Below, one piece after another: positions 7,359-15,486 of a DNA stretch of 16,561 bases. A model generated the notes under the pieces. That model searched no databases. It was not told the origin of the DNA and was given only the letters and a program-made list of their open reading frames with translations. Source of the DNA: JANYIP01 sp031394045. GTDB lineage: Bacteria > Actinomycetota > Actinomycetes > Prado026. The stretch lies in contig JANMWN010000044.1 of NCBI GenBank assembly GCA_031394045.1, forward strand, positions 1 through 16,561, read 5' to 3'. A program made the translations under genes and the position numbers. Positions within the stretch are counted from its first letter, which is position 1; the number at the start of each line of letters is the position of its first letter.

Positions 7359-7382
7359 GTGCACGGCGACACCCCGTGACAC
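7359..7382 (-). terminator. Hairpin between the VIT1-like gene and aqpZ
   Basis: GTGCACGG (7359-7366) pairs with CCGTG-a-CAC (7374-7382) around a 7-base loop, with a single bulged A. It starts 23 bases past the VIT1-like stop on the minus strand. No U-tract follows, so it may only attenuate, or be a chance structure. Confidence 0.28.
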
Positions 7383-7404
7383 AGCGGACGGCCTTGGTGC
7401 GTAG

Positions 7405-8118
7405 CTACATCGCGGTGCCGACGAGGCGGCCGATGCCGTACGTGACGGCCATCGCCAGCGCGCCACCGACGACAACGCGGAGCACCGCACGCTTCCGGTC
7501 GGCGCCGCCGAGCCGGGCACTGACCGAGCCGGTCACGACCAGGGCCAGGAGCATCGCGACGAACGTGACCGGCGAGCGCAGGGTGGGCGAGGTGATCAGG
7601 ACGGCGATCAGAGGCAGCAGCGACCCGAACGTGAACGCGAGCCCGGACGTGATAGCTGCGTTCCACGGGTTGACCAGGTGCTCGACGGCGATCCCGAGCT
7701 CGACCTCCGCGTGGGCTGCGAGCCCCCCGCCCACGGAGGTGAGCTGCACGGCCACCTCGCGGGCCAGCTCGGGGGTGAGCCCCTTGGCCTGGTAGAACCC
7801 GCTGAGCTCGGCCAGCTCGCCCTCGGGGTCGTTGGCCAGCTCGTACCGCTCCAGCTCGAGGGCGGCCCGTTCGGTGTCCCGCTGCGTCGACACCGACACG
7901 TACTCACCGGACGCCATCGACAGCGCGCCTGCGACCAGCCCGGCGAGGCCGGCCGCGAGGATGGGCGCCCGCTCGGTCGTCGTGGCCGCGACACCGAGAA
8001 CGAGGCCGGCGGTGGACACGATCCCGTCGTTCGCGCCGAGGACACCGGCCCGCAGGATGTTGAGCCGGTTGCCGAGGTGGTTCTGCTCGTCGGGGCTGTC
8101 GGCGCTGCTAGTGCTCAC
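7405..8118 (-). CDS. VIT1/CCC1-family iron/manganese transporter
   Basis: A 237-residue membrane transporter of the VIT1/CCC1 family, which moves Fe2+ or Mn2+ across membranes, usually out of the cytosol. The signature LRAGVLGANDGIVSTAGLVLG (residues 22-42) and GALSMASGEYVSVSTQRD (64-81) are diagnostic. They are followed by a cytosolic Glu-rich segment (ERAALELERYELANDPEGELAEL, about 83-105) that in characterised members binds metal, then three C-terminal helices. It starts with a GTG at 8118 inside the stop of the preceding pterin dehydratase gene (GTGA, 4-base overlap), so it is very probably translationally coupled. Its place downstream of the iron-rich succinate dehydrogenase genes could tie iron balance to that complex; that link is inference. 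Confidence 0.92.
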   Translation of the reverse strand: MSTSSADSPDEQNHLGNRLNILRAGVLGANDGIVSTAGLVLGVAATTTERAPILAAGLAGLVAGALSMASGEYVSVSTQRDTERAALELERYELANDPEGELAELSGFYQAKGLTPELAREVAVQLTSVGGGLAAHAEVELGIAVEHLVNPWNAAITSGLAFTFGSLLPLIAVLITSPTLRSPVTFVAMLLALVVTGSVSARLGGADRKRAVLRVVVGGALAMAVTYGIGRLVGTAM

Positions 8119-8414
8119 GTCGCGCCGAGGTCCGTCGCGATGGCCGAGATACGGTGGGCCAGCTCGACGTCGAGCTGCGTGACGCCACCCGCGGAGTGGG
8201 TCGAGAGCCCGAAGAGCAAGGTGCGCCAGCGGATGTCGATGTCCGGGTGGTGGTCCATCGCCTCGGCGGCCTCCGCGACCTCCGCGACGATGCGTACGCC
8301 GGTGAGGAAGTCCGGGGCCTTGACCGTACGAGCGATCCCCGCGGTGTCCCCGGCCCAGCCGGGCAGGTCGCCCAGCTGGCGGCTGAGCTCGTCGGCGTCT
8401 AGGAGGCGAGCCAT
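8115..8414 (-). CDS. Pterin-4a-carbinolamine dehydratase (PCD/DCoH family)
   Basis: A 99-residue cytosolic enzyme that dehydrates 4a-hydroxytetrahydropterin and so recycles the pterin cofactor of aromatic amino acid hydroxylases. The family core is clear: AEAMDHHPDIDIRW (residues 50-63) with the catalytic His pair (His55, His56), then LSTHSAGGVTQLDVELAHRI (70-89) with the third His (His73). The length is typical for the family. The ATG at 8414 lies ten bases after the sdhB stop, and the stop overlaps the next gene's GTG, so it is embedded in the sdh transcription unit. No pterin-dependent hydroxylase is visible in this window, so its role here is unclear; many actinobacteria carry such orphan copies. 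Confidence 0.92.
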   Translation of the reverse strand: MARLLDADELSRQLGDLPGWAGDTAGIARTVKAPDFLTGVRIVAEVAEAAEAMDHHPDIDIRWRTLLFGLSTHSAGGVTQLDVELAHRISAIATDLGAT

Positions 8415-8424
8415 CGTCAGCCGG

Positions 8425-9186
8425 TCACGAGTCGGAGGGGGTACGCCGACGGATCTTGCTGCCCAGCCAGCGGACCGGGTCGTACTTCAGGTCGGCGACC
8501 CGCTCCTTCATGGGGATGATCGCGTTGTCGGTGATCTTGATGTGCTCGGGGCAGACCTCGGTGCAGCACTTGGTGATGTTGCAGAAGCCGAGACCGTGCT
8601 CTTCCTGCGCCGCGTGCTTGCGGTCGAGGGTGTCGAGGGGGTGCATGTCCAGCTCGGCCAGCCGGATGAAGAAGCGCGGGCCGGCGAACGCCGTCTTGTT
8701 CTCCTCGTGGTCCCGGATCACGTGACAGGTGTCCTGTCAGTGGAAGCACTCGATGCACTTGCGGAACTCCTGGCTGCGTTCCACGTCCACCTGCTGCATC
8801 CGGAACTCACCGGGGGCCAGGTCGGCGGGCGGCGAGAACGACGGGACCTCGCGGGCCTTCTTGTAGTTGAAGGACACGTCGGTGACCAGGTCGCGGATCA
8901 CCGGGAACGCCCGCAGCGGCGTGACGGTGATGGTCTCGGCCTCGGTGAAGGTGCTCATCCGCGTCATGCAGAGCAGCCGCGGCCGGCCGTTGATCTCGGC
9001 GCTGCAGGAGCCGCACTTGCCGGCCTTGCAGTTCCACCGCACGGCCAGGTCTGGGGTCTGCGTGGCCTGGAGCCGATGGATGACGTCGAGGACGACCTCG
9101 CCCTCGTTGACCTCGACGGTGAAGTCCTTCAGCTCGCCGTCGGCGGTGTCGCCGCGCCAGACCCGGAATTTGGCGTCGTAGCCCAT
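8425..9186 (-). pseudogene. sdhB: Succinate dehydrogenase iron-sulfur subunit with in-frame UGA at a cluster cysteine
   Basis: This 253-codon frame encodes SdhB of the mycobacterial Sdh1 type (Rv0247c-like), which carries electrons from FAD to the quinone site. The [2Fe-2S] ligands are Cys53, Cys58, Cys61 and Cys73 (WNCKAGKCGSCS...LLC). Cys144 and Cys147 (RKCIECF) begin the CxxCxxCxxxC motif, but codon 150 is TGA (8739-8737) where the third cysteine is expected, and codon 149 is His where relatives have Leu. Reading resumes with QDTCHVIRDHEENK (Cys154), then GFCNITKCCTEVCPEHIKITDN, with no frameshift and normal conservation to the stop at 8425. The total length fits the family (about 248). 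The ATG shares one base with the sdhA stop (TGATG). Options are a recent nonsense mutation, a sequence error, or UGA recoding. If it is simply a stop, subunit B would lack its second and third clusters. I label it a pseudogene provisionally. Confidence 0.82.
8719..8742. repeat. Palindrome overlapping the UGA codon of sdhB
   Basis: TGACAGG (8723-8729), TGT, CCTGTCA (8733-8739) is a perfect 7-base inverted repeat. It is extended by CAC (8719-8721) and GTG (8740-8742) with one bulged G at 8722. The UGA codon lies in one arm. The loop is only three bases, unlike the larger bacterial SECIS hairpins. Confidence 0.8.
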
Positions 9187-11111
9187 CAGTTCTTCTCCTC
9201 GGGGAGGCCGGTCAGCTCTTCTGCGGTGAGGTACTTGCCCAGCTCGGCGCGGTCGAAGAGCCCGAGCAGCTCGTCCGGCATCACCGGCAGCGGCTGCCGT
9301 TCGACGCGTACGCCGTCGCCGTTGGCCGAGCAGATCAGGTTGACCTGTCGCCAGATGGGGCTCATCGCTGGGAAGTCGTCGCGGGTGTGGCCGCCGCGGG
9401 ACTCCTCGCGCTCCAGCGCCGCCCTCGCGATGCACTCGGACACCAGCAGCATGTTCTGCAGGTCGAGCGCGAGGTGCCAGCCGGGGTTGAACTGGCGGTG
9501 GCCCTCGACCGTCACGGTCTTGCTCCGGGCCTTGAGCGCGGCCAGCTTGTCGAGCGCGGCCTGCATCTCGTCGGCGGTACGGATGATGCCGACGAGGTCG
9601 TTCATCACCTGCTGGAGCTCCTGGTGCAACGTGTACGGGTTCTCGCCACCCTCGGCCGTGAACGGTGCCAGGGCCGCTGCGGCTGCCGCGTCGATGTCGG
9701 CCTCGACGACGGTGGGCCGCGCCTCGCCGAGCGCTGCGACGTACTCGGCTGCCCCGAGCCCGGCCCGCCGCCCGAAGACCAGCAGGTCCGAGAGCGAGTT
9801 GCCGCCGAGCCGGTTGGAGCCGTGCATGCCGCCAGCGGACTCACCCGCGGCGAACAGCCCCGGGACCCGTGCCGCGGCGGCGGTGTCGGGCTCGACCTCG
9901 ACGCCACCCATCACGTAGTGACAGGTGGGGCCGACCTCCATCGGCTCGGCCGTGATGTCGACGTCGGCGAGCTCCTTGAACTGGTGATACATCGACGGCA
10001 GCCGGCGCTGGATCTCCTCGGCGGGCAGCCGCGAGGACACGTCCAGGAACACGCCTCCGTGCGGTGACCCGCGACCGGCCTTGACCTCGGAGTTGATCGA
10101 GCGCGCGACCTCGTCGCGGGGGAGCAGCTCGGGTGGGCGCCGGTTGTTGTCGGCGTCCTTGTACCAGCGGTCGCCCTCCTCCTCGGTCTCGGCGTACTGC
10201 TTGCGGAAGACGTCCGGCACGTACTCGAACATGAACCGCTTGCCCTCGGAGTTGGTGAGCACACCGCCGTCCCCACGGACCGACTCGGTGACCAGGATGC
10301 CCTTGACGCTGGGCGGCCAGACCATGCCGGTGGGGTGGAACTGGACGAACTCCATGTTGACCAGGCTGCTTCCGGTACGCAGCGCCAGGGCGTGCCCGTC
10401 GCCGGTGTACTCCCACGAGTTGCTGGTCACCTTGAACGACTTGCCGATGCCGCCGGTGGCGATGATGACGGCGGGCGCCTCGAACAGGACGAACCGGCCG
10501 GACTCGCGCCAGTAGCCGAACGCGCCGCTGATCGCCCCCGCCTGATCATCCGCAGCGTCATCGGCGGCAGGCGAGCGCATGAGCTCGGTGATCGTGCACT
10601 CCGCGAACACCTTGAGGCGGGCCTCGTAGTCGCCGAGCTCCTTCAGGTCCTCCTGCTGGAGGGCGACGATGCGCTGCTGAAGCGTACGGATCAGCTCAAG
10701 GCCGGTGCGGTCACCGACGTGGGCCAGGCGCGGGTACTCGTGGCCACCGAAGTTGCGCTGACTGATCCGTCCGTCCGCCGTACGGTCGAACAGCGCGCCC
10801 CACGCCTCGAGCTCCCAGACCCGCTCGGGGGCCTCCTTGGCGTGCAGCTCGGCCATCCGCCAGTGGTTGAGGAACTTGCCGCCGCGCATGGTGTCGCGGA
10901 AGTGGACCTGCCAGCTGTCGTGGCTGTTCACGTTGCCCATGGACGCGGCGATGCCGCCCTCGGCCATCACCGTGTGCGCCTTGCCGAACAGCGACTTGCA
11001 GATGACCGCGGTGCGCAGGCCGTGGCTGCGTGCCTCGATCGCCGCGCGAAGCCCGGCCCCGCCGGCACCGATGACGATGACGTCGTAGGAGTGGCGCTCG
11101 ATCTCGGTCAT
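9186..11111 (-). CDS. sdhA: Succinate dehydrogenase flavoprotein subunit (Sdh1 type)
   Basis: A 641-residue catalytic subunit that oxidises succinate to fumarate in the TCA cycle and passes electrons via FAD to SdhB. The dinucleotide-binding motif GAGGAG is at residues 15-20. KAHTVMAEGG (44-53) holds the His46 expected to bind FAD covalently. Active-site segments are FVQFHPTG (255-262), LPRDEVARSI (330-339) and TCHYVMGG (396-403); AGESAGGMHGSNRLGGNSL (422-440) contacts FAD. The start MTEIERHSYDVIVIGAGG strongly resembles mycobacterial Rv0248c. It is gene two of sdhCAB, overlapping the sdhB start by one base. The 88-base spacer before it is a tandem repeat array, and no good Shine-Dalgarno is visible. 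An acidic insert SPAADDAADDQAGA (180-193) is probably a surface loop. Confidence 0.96.
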   Translation of the reverse strand: MTEIERHSYDVIVIGAGGAGLRAAIEARSHGLRTAVICKSLFGKAHTVMAEGGIAASMGNVNSHDSWQVHFRDTMRGGKFLNHWRMAELHAKEAPERVWELEAWGALFDRTADGRISQRNFGGHEYPRLAHVGDRTGLELIRTLQQRIVALQQEDLKELGDYEARLKVFAECTITELMRSPAADDAADDQAGAISGAFGYWRESGRFVLFEAPAVIIATGGIGKSFKVTSNSWEYTGDGHALALRTGSSLVNMEFVQFHPTGMVWPPSVKGILVTESVRGDGGVLTNSEGKRFMFEYVPDVFRKQYAETEEEGDRWYKDADNNRRPPELLPRDEVARSINSEVKAGRGSPHGGVFLDVSSRLPAEEIQRRLPSMYHQFKELADVDITAEPMEVGPTCHYVMGGVEVEPDTAAAARVPGLFAAGESAGGMHGSNRLGGNSLSDLLVFGRRAGLGAAEYVAALGEARPTVVEADIDAAAAAALAPFTAEGGENPYTLHQELQQVMNDLVGIIRTADEMQAALDKLAALKARSKTVTVEGHRQFNPGWHLALDLQNMLLVSECIARAALEREESRGGHTRDDFPAMSPIWRQVNLICSANGDGVRVERQPLPVMPDELLGLFDRAELGKYLTAEELTGLPEEKN

Positions 11112-11132
11112 GTGTCTGCGGCCCGTCTAGTG

Positions 11133-11203
11133 GATGCGGTACGAGTGGATGCGGTGCTGGTGGAGCGGTGCTGGTGGAGCGGTGCTGGTGGATGTGGTGC
11201 TAG
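11133..11203. repeat. 14/15-base tandem repeat array between sdhC and sdhA
   Basis: Five consecutive units occupy this stretch: GATGCGGTACGAGTG (11133-11147), GATGCGGTGCTGGTG (11148-11162), GAGCGGTGCTGGTG (11163-11176), the same again (11177-11190), and a partial GATGTGGTGCTAG (11191-11203). The two central copies are identical. The last copy contains the sdhC stop codon. The array fills most of the leader before sdhA, so copy-number change would alter the sdhC-sdhA distance. Confidence 0.85.
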
Positions 11204-11994
11204 CCGATGAAACGGAGGTCGGAGAACCAGCCGGCGGCGACGGCCATCACGTAGAAGTCGGTGATCGCCAGGCTGGCCAGCGTGACCCAGGCGAGCTGCA
11301 TGTGCTTGCCGTTCAGGCGCGAGATGGCCAGCCAGGACTTGTACCGGACCGGGTGCTTGGAGAAGTGCTTGAGCTTGCCGCCCATGATGTGCCGGCAGGA
11401 GTGGCACGACGCGGTGTACAACCACAGCAGCACCACGTTGGCGATCAGCACCAGGTTGCCGAGGCCGAAGCCGAAGCCCTGCGGGCTGTGGAAGGCGCTG
11501 ATCGCGTCCCAGGTGTTGATCAGCGAGATCAGGACCGCGGCGTAGAAGAAGTAGCGGTGCAGGTTCTGGCCGAGCAGCGGCAGCTTGGTCTCGCCGCTGT
11601 ACTTCGCGTGCGCATCGGGCACCGCGCAGGCCGGGGGCGAGAGCCAGAAGCTGCGGTAGTAGGCCTTGCGGTAGTAGTAGCAGGTCATCCGGAAGAGCAG
11701 CAGGAACGGCAGGGTGACCGCCGCGAACGGGATGAACCAGTGGTCGGGAAGGAACTGGCCGAACTCGGAGGCCCCCTCGACGCAGCCCTTGGAGACGCAC
11801 GGCGAGTAGAACGGCGTGAGGTAGTGGTACGCCTCGACGTAGTAGTCCTTCTGCTGGAACACGCGCACGGTGGCGTACGTGATCCACGCGAGCAGCCCGA
11901 TGACCGTGAGCAGCGGAGCCTGCCACCAGCGGTCGGTGCGCAGGGTGCGCTCGGGAATGCTCGCCCGACCGGGGGACATGGTGCCGTTCGACAT
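11200..11994 (-). CDS. sdhC: Succinate dehydrogenase membrane anchor subunit (Sdh1 type)
   Basis: A 264-residue membrane anchor that docks SdhAB and reduces quinone. Five membrane helices are seen at about residues 27-46, 86-102, 148-168, 179-196 and 235-255. The pattern fits the single large anchor of mycobacterial Sdh1 (Rv0249c-like) rather than the usual SdhC/SdhD pair, and no sdhD is present. Cys/His-rich sites stand out: PCVSKGC (65-71) and CHSCRHIMGG (197-206) at the end of helix 4. Mycobacterial Sdh1 has been described with a membrane-embedded Rieske-type cluster, for which the second motif would be a candidate ligand site. The ATG at 11994 has GGAGAGG six bases upstream (12007-12001); the open frame further upstream overlaps the Nudix gene and is rejected. 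Two palindromes just upstream suggest transcriptional control. Confidence 0.92.
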   Translation of the reverse strand: MSNGTMSPGRASIPERTLRTDRWWQAPLLTVIGLLAWITYATVRVFQQKDYYVEAYHYLTPFYSPCVSKGCVEGASEFGQFLPDHWFIPFAAVTLPFLLLFRMTCYYYRKAYYRSFWLSPPACAVPDAHAKYSGETKLPLLGQNLHRYFFYAAVLISLINTWDAISAFHSPQGFGFGLGNLVLIANVVLLWLYTASCHSCRHIMGGKLKHFSKHPVRYKSWLAISRLNGKHMQLAWVTLASLAITDFYVMAVAAGWFSDLRFIG

Positions 11995-12012
11995 CGCTGG
12001 CCTCTCCACGTA

Positions 12013-12044
12013 CCGAAACGTTCGGCTGGTGGCATCCTGCCACC
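12013..12044. promoter_or_regulatory. Two adjacent palindromes between sdhC and the Nudix gene
   Basis: The divergent spacer is only 50 bases. CCGAA-ACG-TTCGG (12013-12025) is a perfect 5-base inverted repeat, and GGTGGCA-TCC-TGCCACC (12028-12044) is a perfect 7-base inverted repeat that ends against the Nudix GTG. Together they fill 30 of the 50 bases. Binding sites for one or two regulators of the sdh operon and/or the Nudix gene are the likeliest use. No clear -10/-35 pair could be assigned, and no regulator gene is adjacent. Confidence 0.5.
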
Positions 12045-12458
12045 GTGGCCACTCCGCGTCCTCGTGAAGTCGTAGTGGCATCGGTCATATTTCGGGCGGG
12101 TCGCGTCCTGGCCGGCCGGCGTACGGAACCGCCCCGGCTCGCGGGTGGGTGGGAGCTGCCCGGCGGCAAGGTCGAGCCGGGGGAGTCCGACGAGCAGGCG
12201 CTGGTGCGCGAGCTGCGCGAGGAGCTCGGCGTGGAGGTGCTTCTGGGGGCTCGGGTCGGGGGCGAGTGGCCGCTCGAGGCGTACGTCATGCGGGTGTGGG
12301 TCGGCACGATCGTGGGGGATGCCGAGCCGCAGCCGCTGGAGGCGCACGACGCCCTGCGCTGGGTCGCCCTTTCCGACCTCGACTCGGTGGCCTGGCTGCC
12401 CGGGGACCGCGAACCGGTCGAGGCGGCCGCCGAGCTGCTCCGGGCCGGTACCCTGTGA
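12045..12458 (+). CDS. MutT2-like Nudix hydrolase ((d)NTP pyrophosphohydrolase)
   Basis: A 137-residue Nudix hydrolase that removes pyrophosphate from nucleoside triphosphates. The Nudix box GX5EX7REUXEEXGU is complete: Gly41, Glu47, then RELREELGV at residues 55-63. The sequence before it (PPRLAGGWELPGGK) and after it (ALRWVALSDLDSVAWLPGDR) resembles mycobacterial MutT2, which cleaves CTP and methylated dCTP and helps sanitise nucleotide pools; 8-oxo-dGTP cleavage is an alternative. The start is a GTG at 12045, directly after a 17-base palindrome and without a Shine-Dalgarno, so a leaderless message is possible. Its TGA overlaps a GTG in the typA frame, and both genes are probably co-transcribed. 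Confidence 0.9.
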   Translation: MATPRPREVVVASVIFRAGRVLAGRRTEPPRLAGGWELPGGKVEPGESDEQALVRELREELGVEVLLGARVGGEWPLEAYVMRVWVGTIVGDAEPQPLEAHDALRWVALSDLDSVAWLPGDREPVEAAAELLRAGTL

Positions 12459-12490
12459 CGACCGCCCCCCACAGGATCGAGCCTGTTCGC

Positions 12491-14368
<1,878 letters not shown>

Positions 14369-14383
14369 TTCGGTGCTGGCTTT

Positions 14384-14431
14384 TCGTGTCCGGGTCACGG
14401 TGCGCCAGAACGCACGCTGACCCGGACACGA
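14384..14431. repeat. 48-base palindromic repeat, copy 1 (also a likely bidirectional terminator)
   Basis: TCGTGTCCGGGTCA (14384-14397) pairs perfectly with TGACCCGGACACGA (14418-14431). After two mismatches an inner GTGCG/CGCAC stem closes a six-base loop. It sits between the convergent stops of typA (16 bases away) and the DUF559 gene (8 bases away), as a two-way terminator would, but without a U-tract on either strand. A close relative lies at 15424-15471, 41 of 48 bases identical when inverted, with 23 in a row shared (14410-14432 and 15423-15445). It is therefore a repeat and not just a private hairpin. Confidence 0.88.
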
Positions 14432-14439
14432 GCGCTCGG

Positions 14440-15357
14440 TCACAGGCGAAGGGCGCGGCGCAGCTGGTCCGCCACCTGCTCGGGCTCCGTGCGCACGGCG
14501 TACGCGGCGAAGCGCAGCACCGTCCTCCCGTCGAGGACGAGCTCGTTGCCGCGCTGCATGTCGTCCCAGTAGTTACGGGGCAGCAGGTGGACGGCGCCGT
14601 CCACCTCGGCCACCACGTGCCGGCCGTCGGCACCGACCCACTCGGCATCGAGGTAGCGGCGCTTGCCCGACGACTCGACGCGTACTCCCTGACGGCGCGG
14701 CTCGGGCAGGTGGAACCGCCGGCACAAGCGGGCGAAGTCGATCTCTGACAACGCCTCGGCGCCGCCGCCGATGTCGGCCAGCGCCCGTGCCAGGAGCCGA
14801 TGGTGGCGGATGCGGCCAGCCCGCTCGAGCTCAGCGGCGATCAGGTCGGTGCGGACGAGGCGCTGCTGCACTACGGCGGCGAGCACCCCCACGGCCGTCC
14901 GCGGGCTCCGGCTCCACGATGCGGCGTCGACCGCGCTTCTCGCCGTGCGGGTCCGCGGAGGTGTACGGCCCGGATGCAGGTCCTCGAGCGGGTCGAAGCG
15001 TCGTGACTCGTGCACGCGTACGCCGGGGGCGGGCCGTACCTCGGTGCCCTTGGTGACGAGCACCTCGATCCCCGGTCGGCCCCAGCCCTCGAGCCCATCG
15101 AGCTCCAGGGCGGTGAAGGCGCAGAGGGCGGCGGCCGGCCCGGCGTTGAGCACAGCGACCCAGCAGGACTGCCGCCGGGTGAGCGGGCCGTTGTGCAGGA
15201 CGAGCGCCAACGGTGGGTCGCGCGTCCAGCGGCCTGCGGCCACCTGCGCCCTCGCCCGGCTCGCGGAGACGCCCACCTGGCCCAGCTGCACCAGGGTGGC
15301 GACGCCGTCCTGGGCACATGCCAGCTCCGCCAGCGGGTCTGGTGCGCGGAGGGCCAT
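14440..15357 (-). CDS. AbiEi-like winged helix plus DUF559 (Vsr-like nuclease) protein
   Basis: A 305-residue two-domain protein. Residues about 8-60 (AELACAQDGVATLVQLGQVGV...AAGRWTRD) resemble the AbiEi antitoxin winged helix. Residues about 203-300 match DUF559, a small PD-(D/E)XK fold related to very-short-patch-repair endonucleases. Candidate catalytic acids are Glu205 (LSEIDFARL), Asp237 (RYLDAEW) and Glu251/Asp253 (VVAEVDGAVH), followed by the conserved YWDDMQRGNEL and VLRF. The family is abundant in actinobacteria and its function is not established. Proposals range from toxin-antitoxin or phage defence to DNA repair or mobility. The ATG at 15357 lacks a Shine-Dalgarno. No toxin partner (AbiEii) is adjacent. 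The gene is framed by two related palindromes (14384-14431, 15424-15471) in opposite orientation. Confidence 0.85.
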   Translation of the reverse strand: MALRAPDPLAELACAQDGVATLVQLGQVGVSASRARAQVAAGRWTRDPPLALVLHNGPLTRRQSCWVAVLNAGPAAALCAFTALELDGLEGWGRPGIEVLVTKGTEVRPAPGVRVHESRRFDPLEDLHPGRTPPRTRTARSAVDAASWSRSPRTAVGVLAAVVQQRLVRTDLIAAELERAGRIRHHRLLARALADIGGGAEALSEIDFARLCRRFHLPEPRRQGVRVESSGKRRYLDAEWVGADGRHVVAEVDGAVHLLPRNYWDDMQRGNELVLDGRTVLRFAAYAVRTEPEQVADQLRRALRL

Positions 15358-15423
15358 CCGGCGACTCTGCCAAATCGGGGCGCCGTGGGTCGGCCGTCAT
15401 CCACAGCCCCGGGGCCTCGGCCC

Positions 15424-15471
15424 TCGTGTCCGGGTCAGCGTGCGTCGGGGCGCACGTACACCCGGACACGA
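15424..15471. repeat. 48-base palindromic repeat, copy 2 (also a likely terminator)
   Basis: CTCGTGTCCGGGT (15423-15435) pairs perfectly with ACCCGGACACGAG (15460-15472). Two mismatches follow, then an inner GCGTGCG/CGCACGT stem with one G-U pair and a six-base loop. It begins 15 bases past the stop of the S9 peptidase gene, consistent with terminator use, and lies 66 bases upstream of the DUF559 start. It is the same length as copy 1 and closest to it when inverted. Confidence 0.88.
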
Positions 15472-15486
15472 GAACCTGGCGGACGG

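Noticed and set aside
8719..8742. Palindrome at the sdhB UGA considered as a bacterial SECIS element
   Set aside because: The stem is short with a three-base loop and contains the UGA in its arm; known bacterial SECIS hairpins are larger, start after the UGA and have a conserved apical loop.
7678..9918. Very long plus-strand open frame (746 codons) over the minus-strand sdh/VIT1 region
   Set aside because: Shadow frame caused by high GC; no family motif, low-complexity Arg/Ala/Ser composition, and it runs antisense to five well recognised genes.
11163..11190. The 9-mer GAGCGGTGC of the tandem array equals the inverse of the TetR-region core GCACCGCTC
   Set aside because: The match is short and lies in repeat units near sdhA with no regulatory symmetry; a chance match in GC-rich DNA is more likely than shared control.
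11133..11203. Tandem array considered as a CRISPR
   Set aside because: Units are 14-15 bases and directly adjacent, with no spacers and no cas genes.
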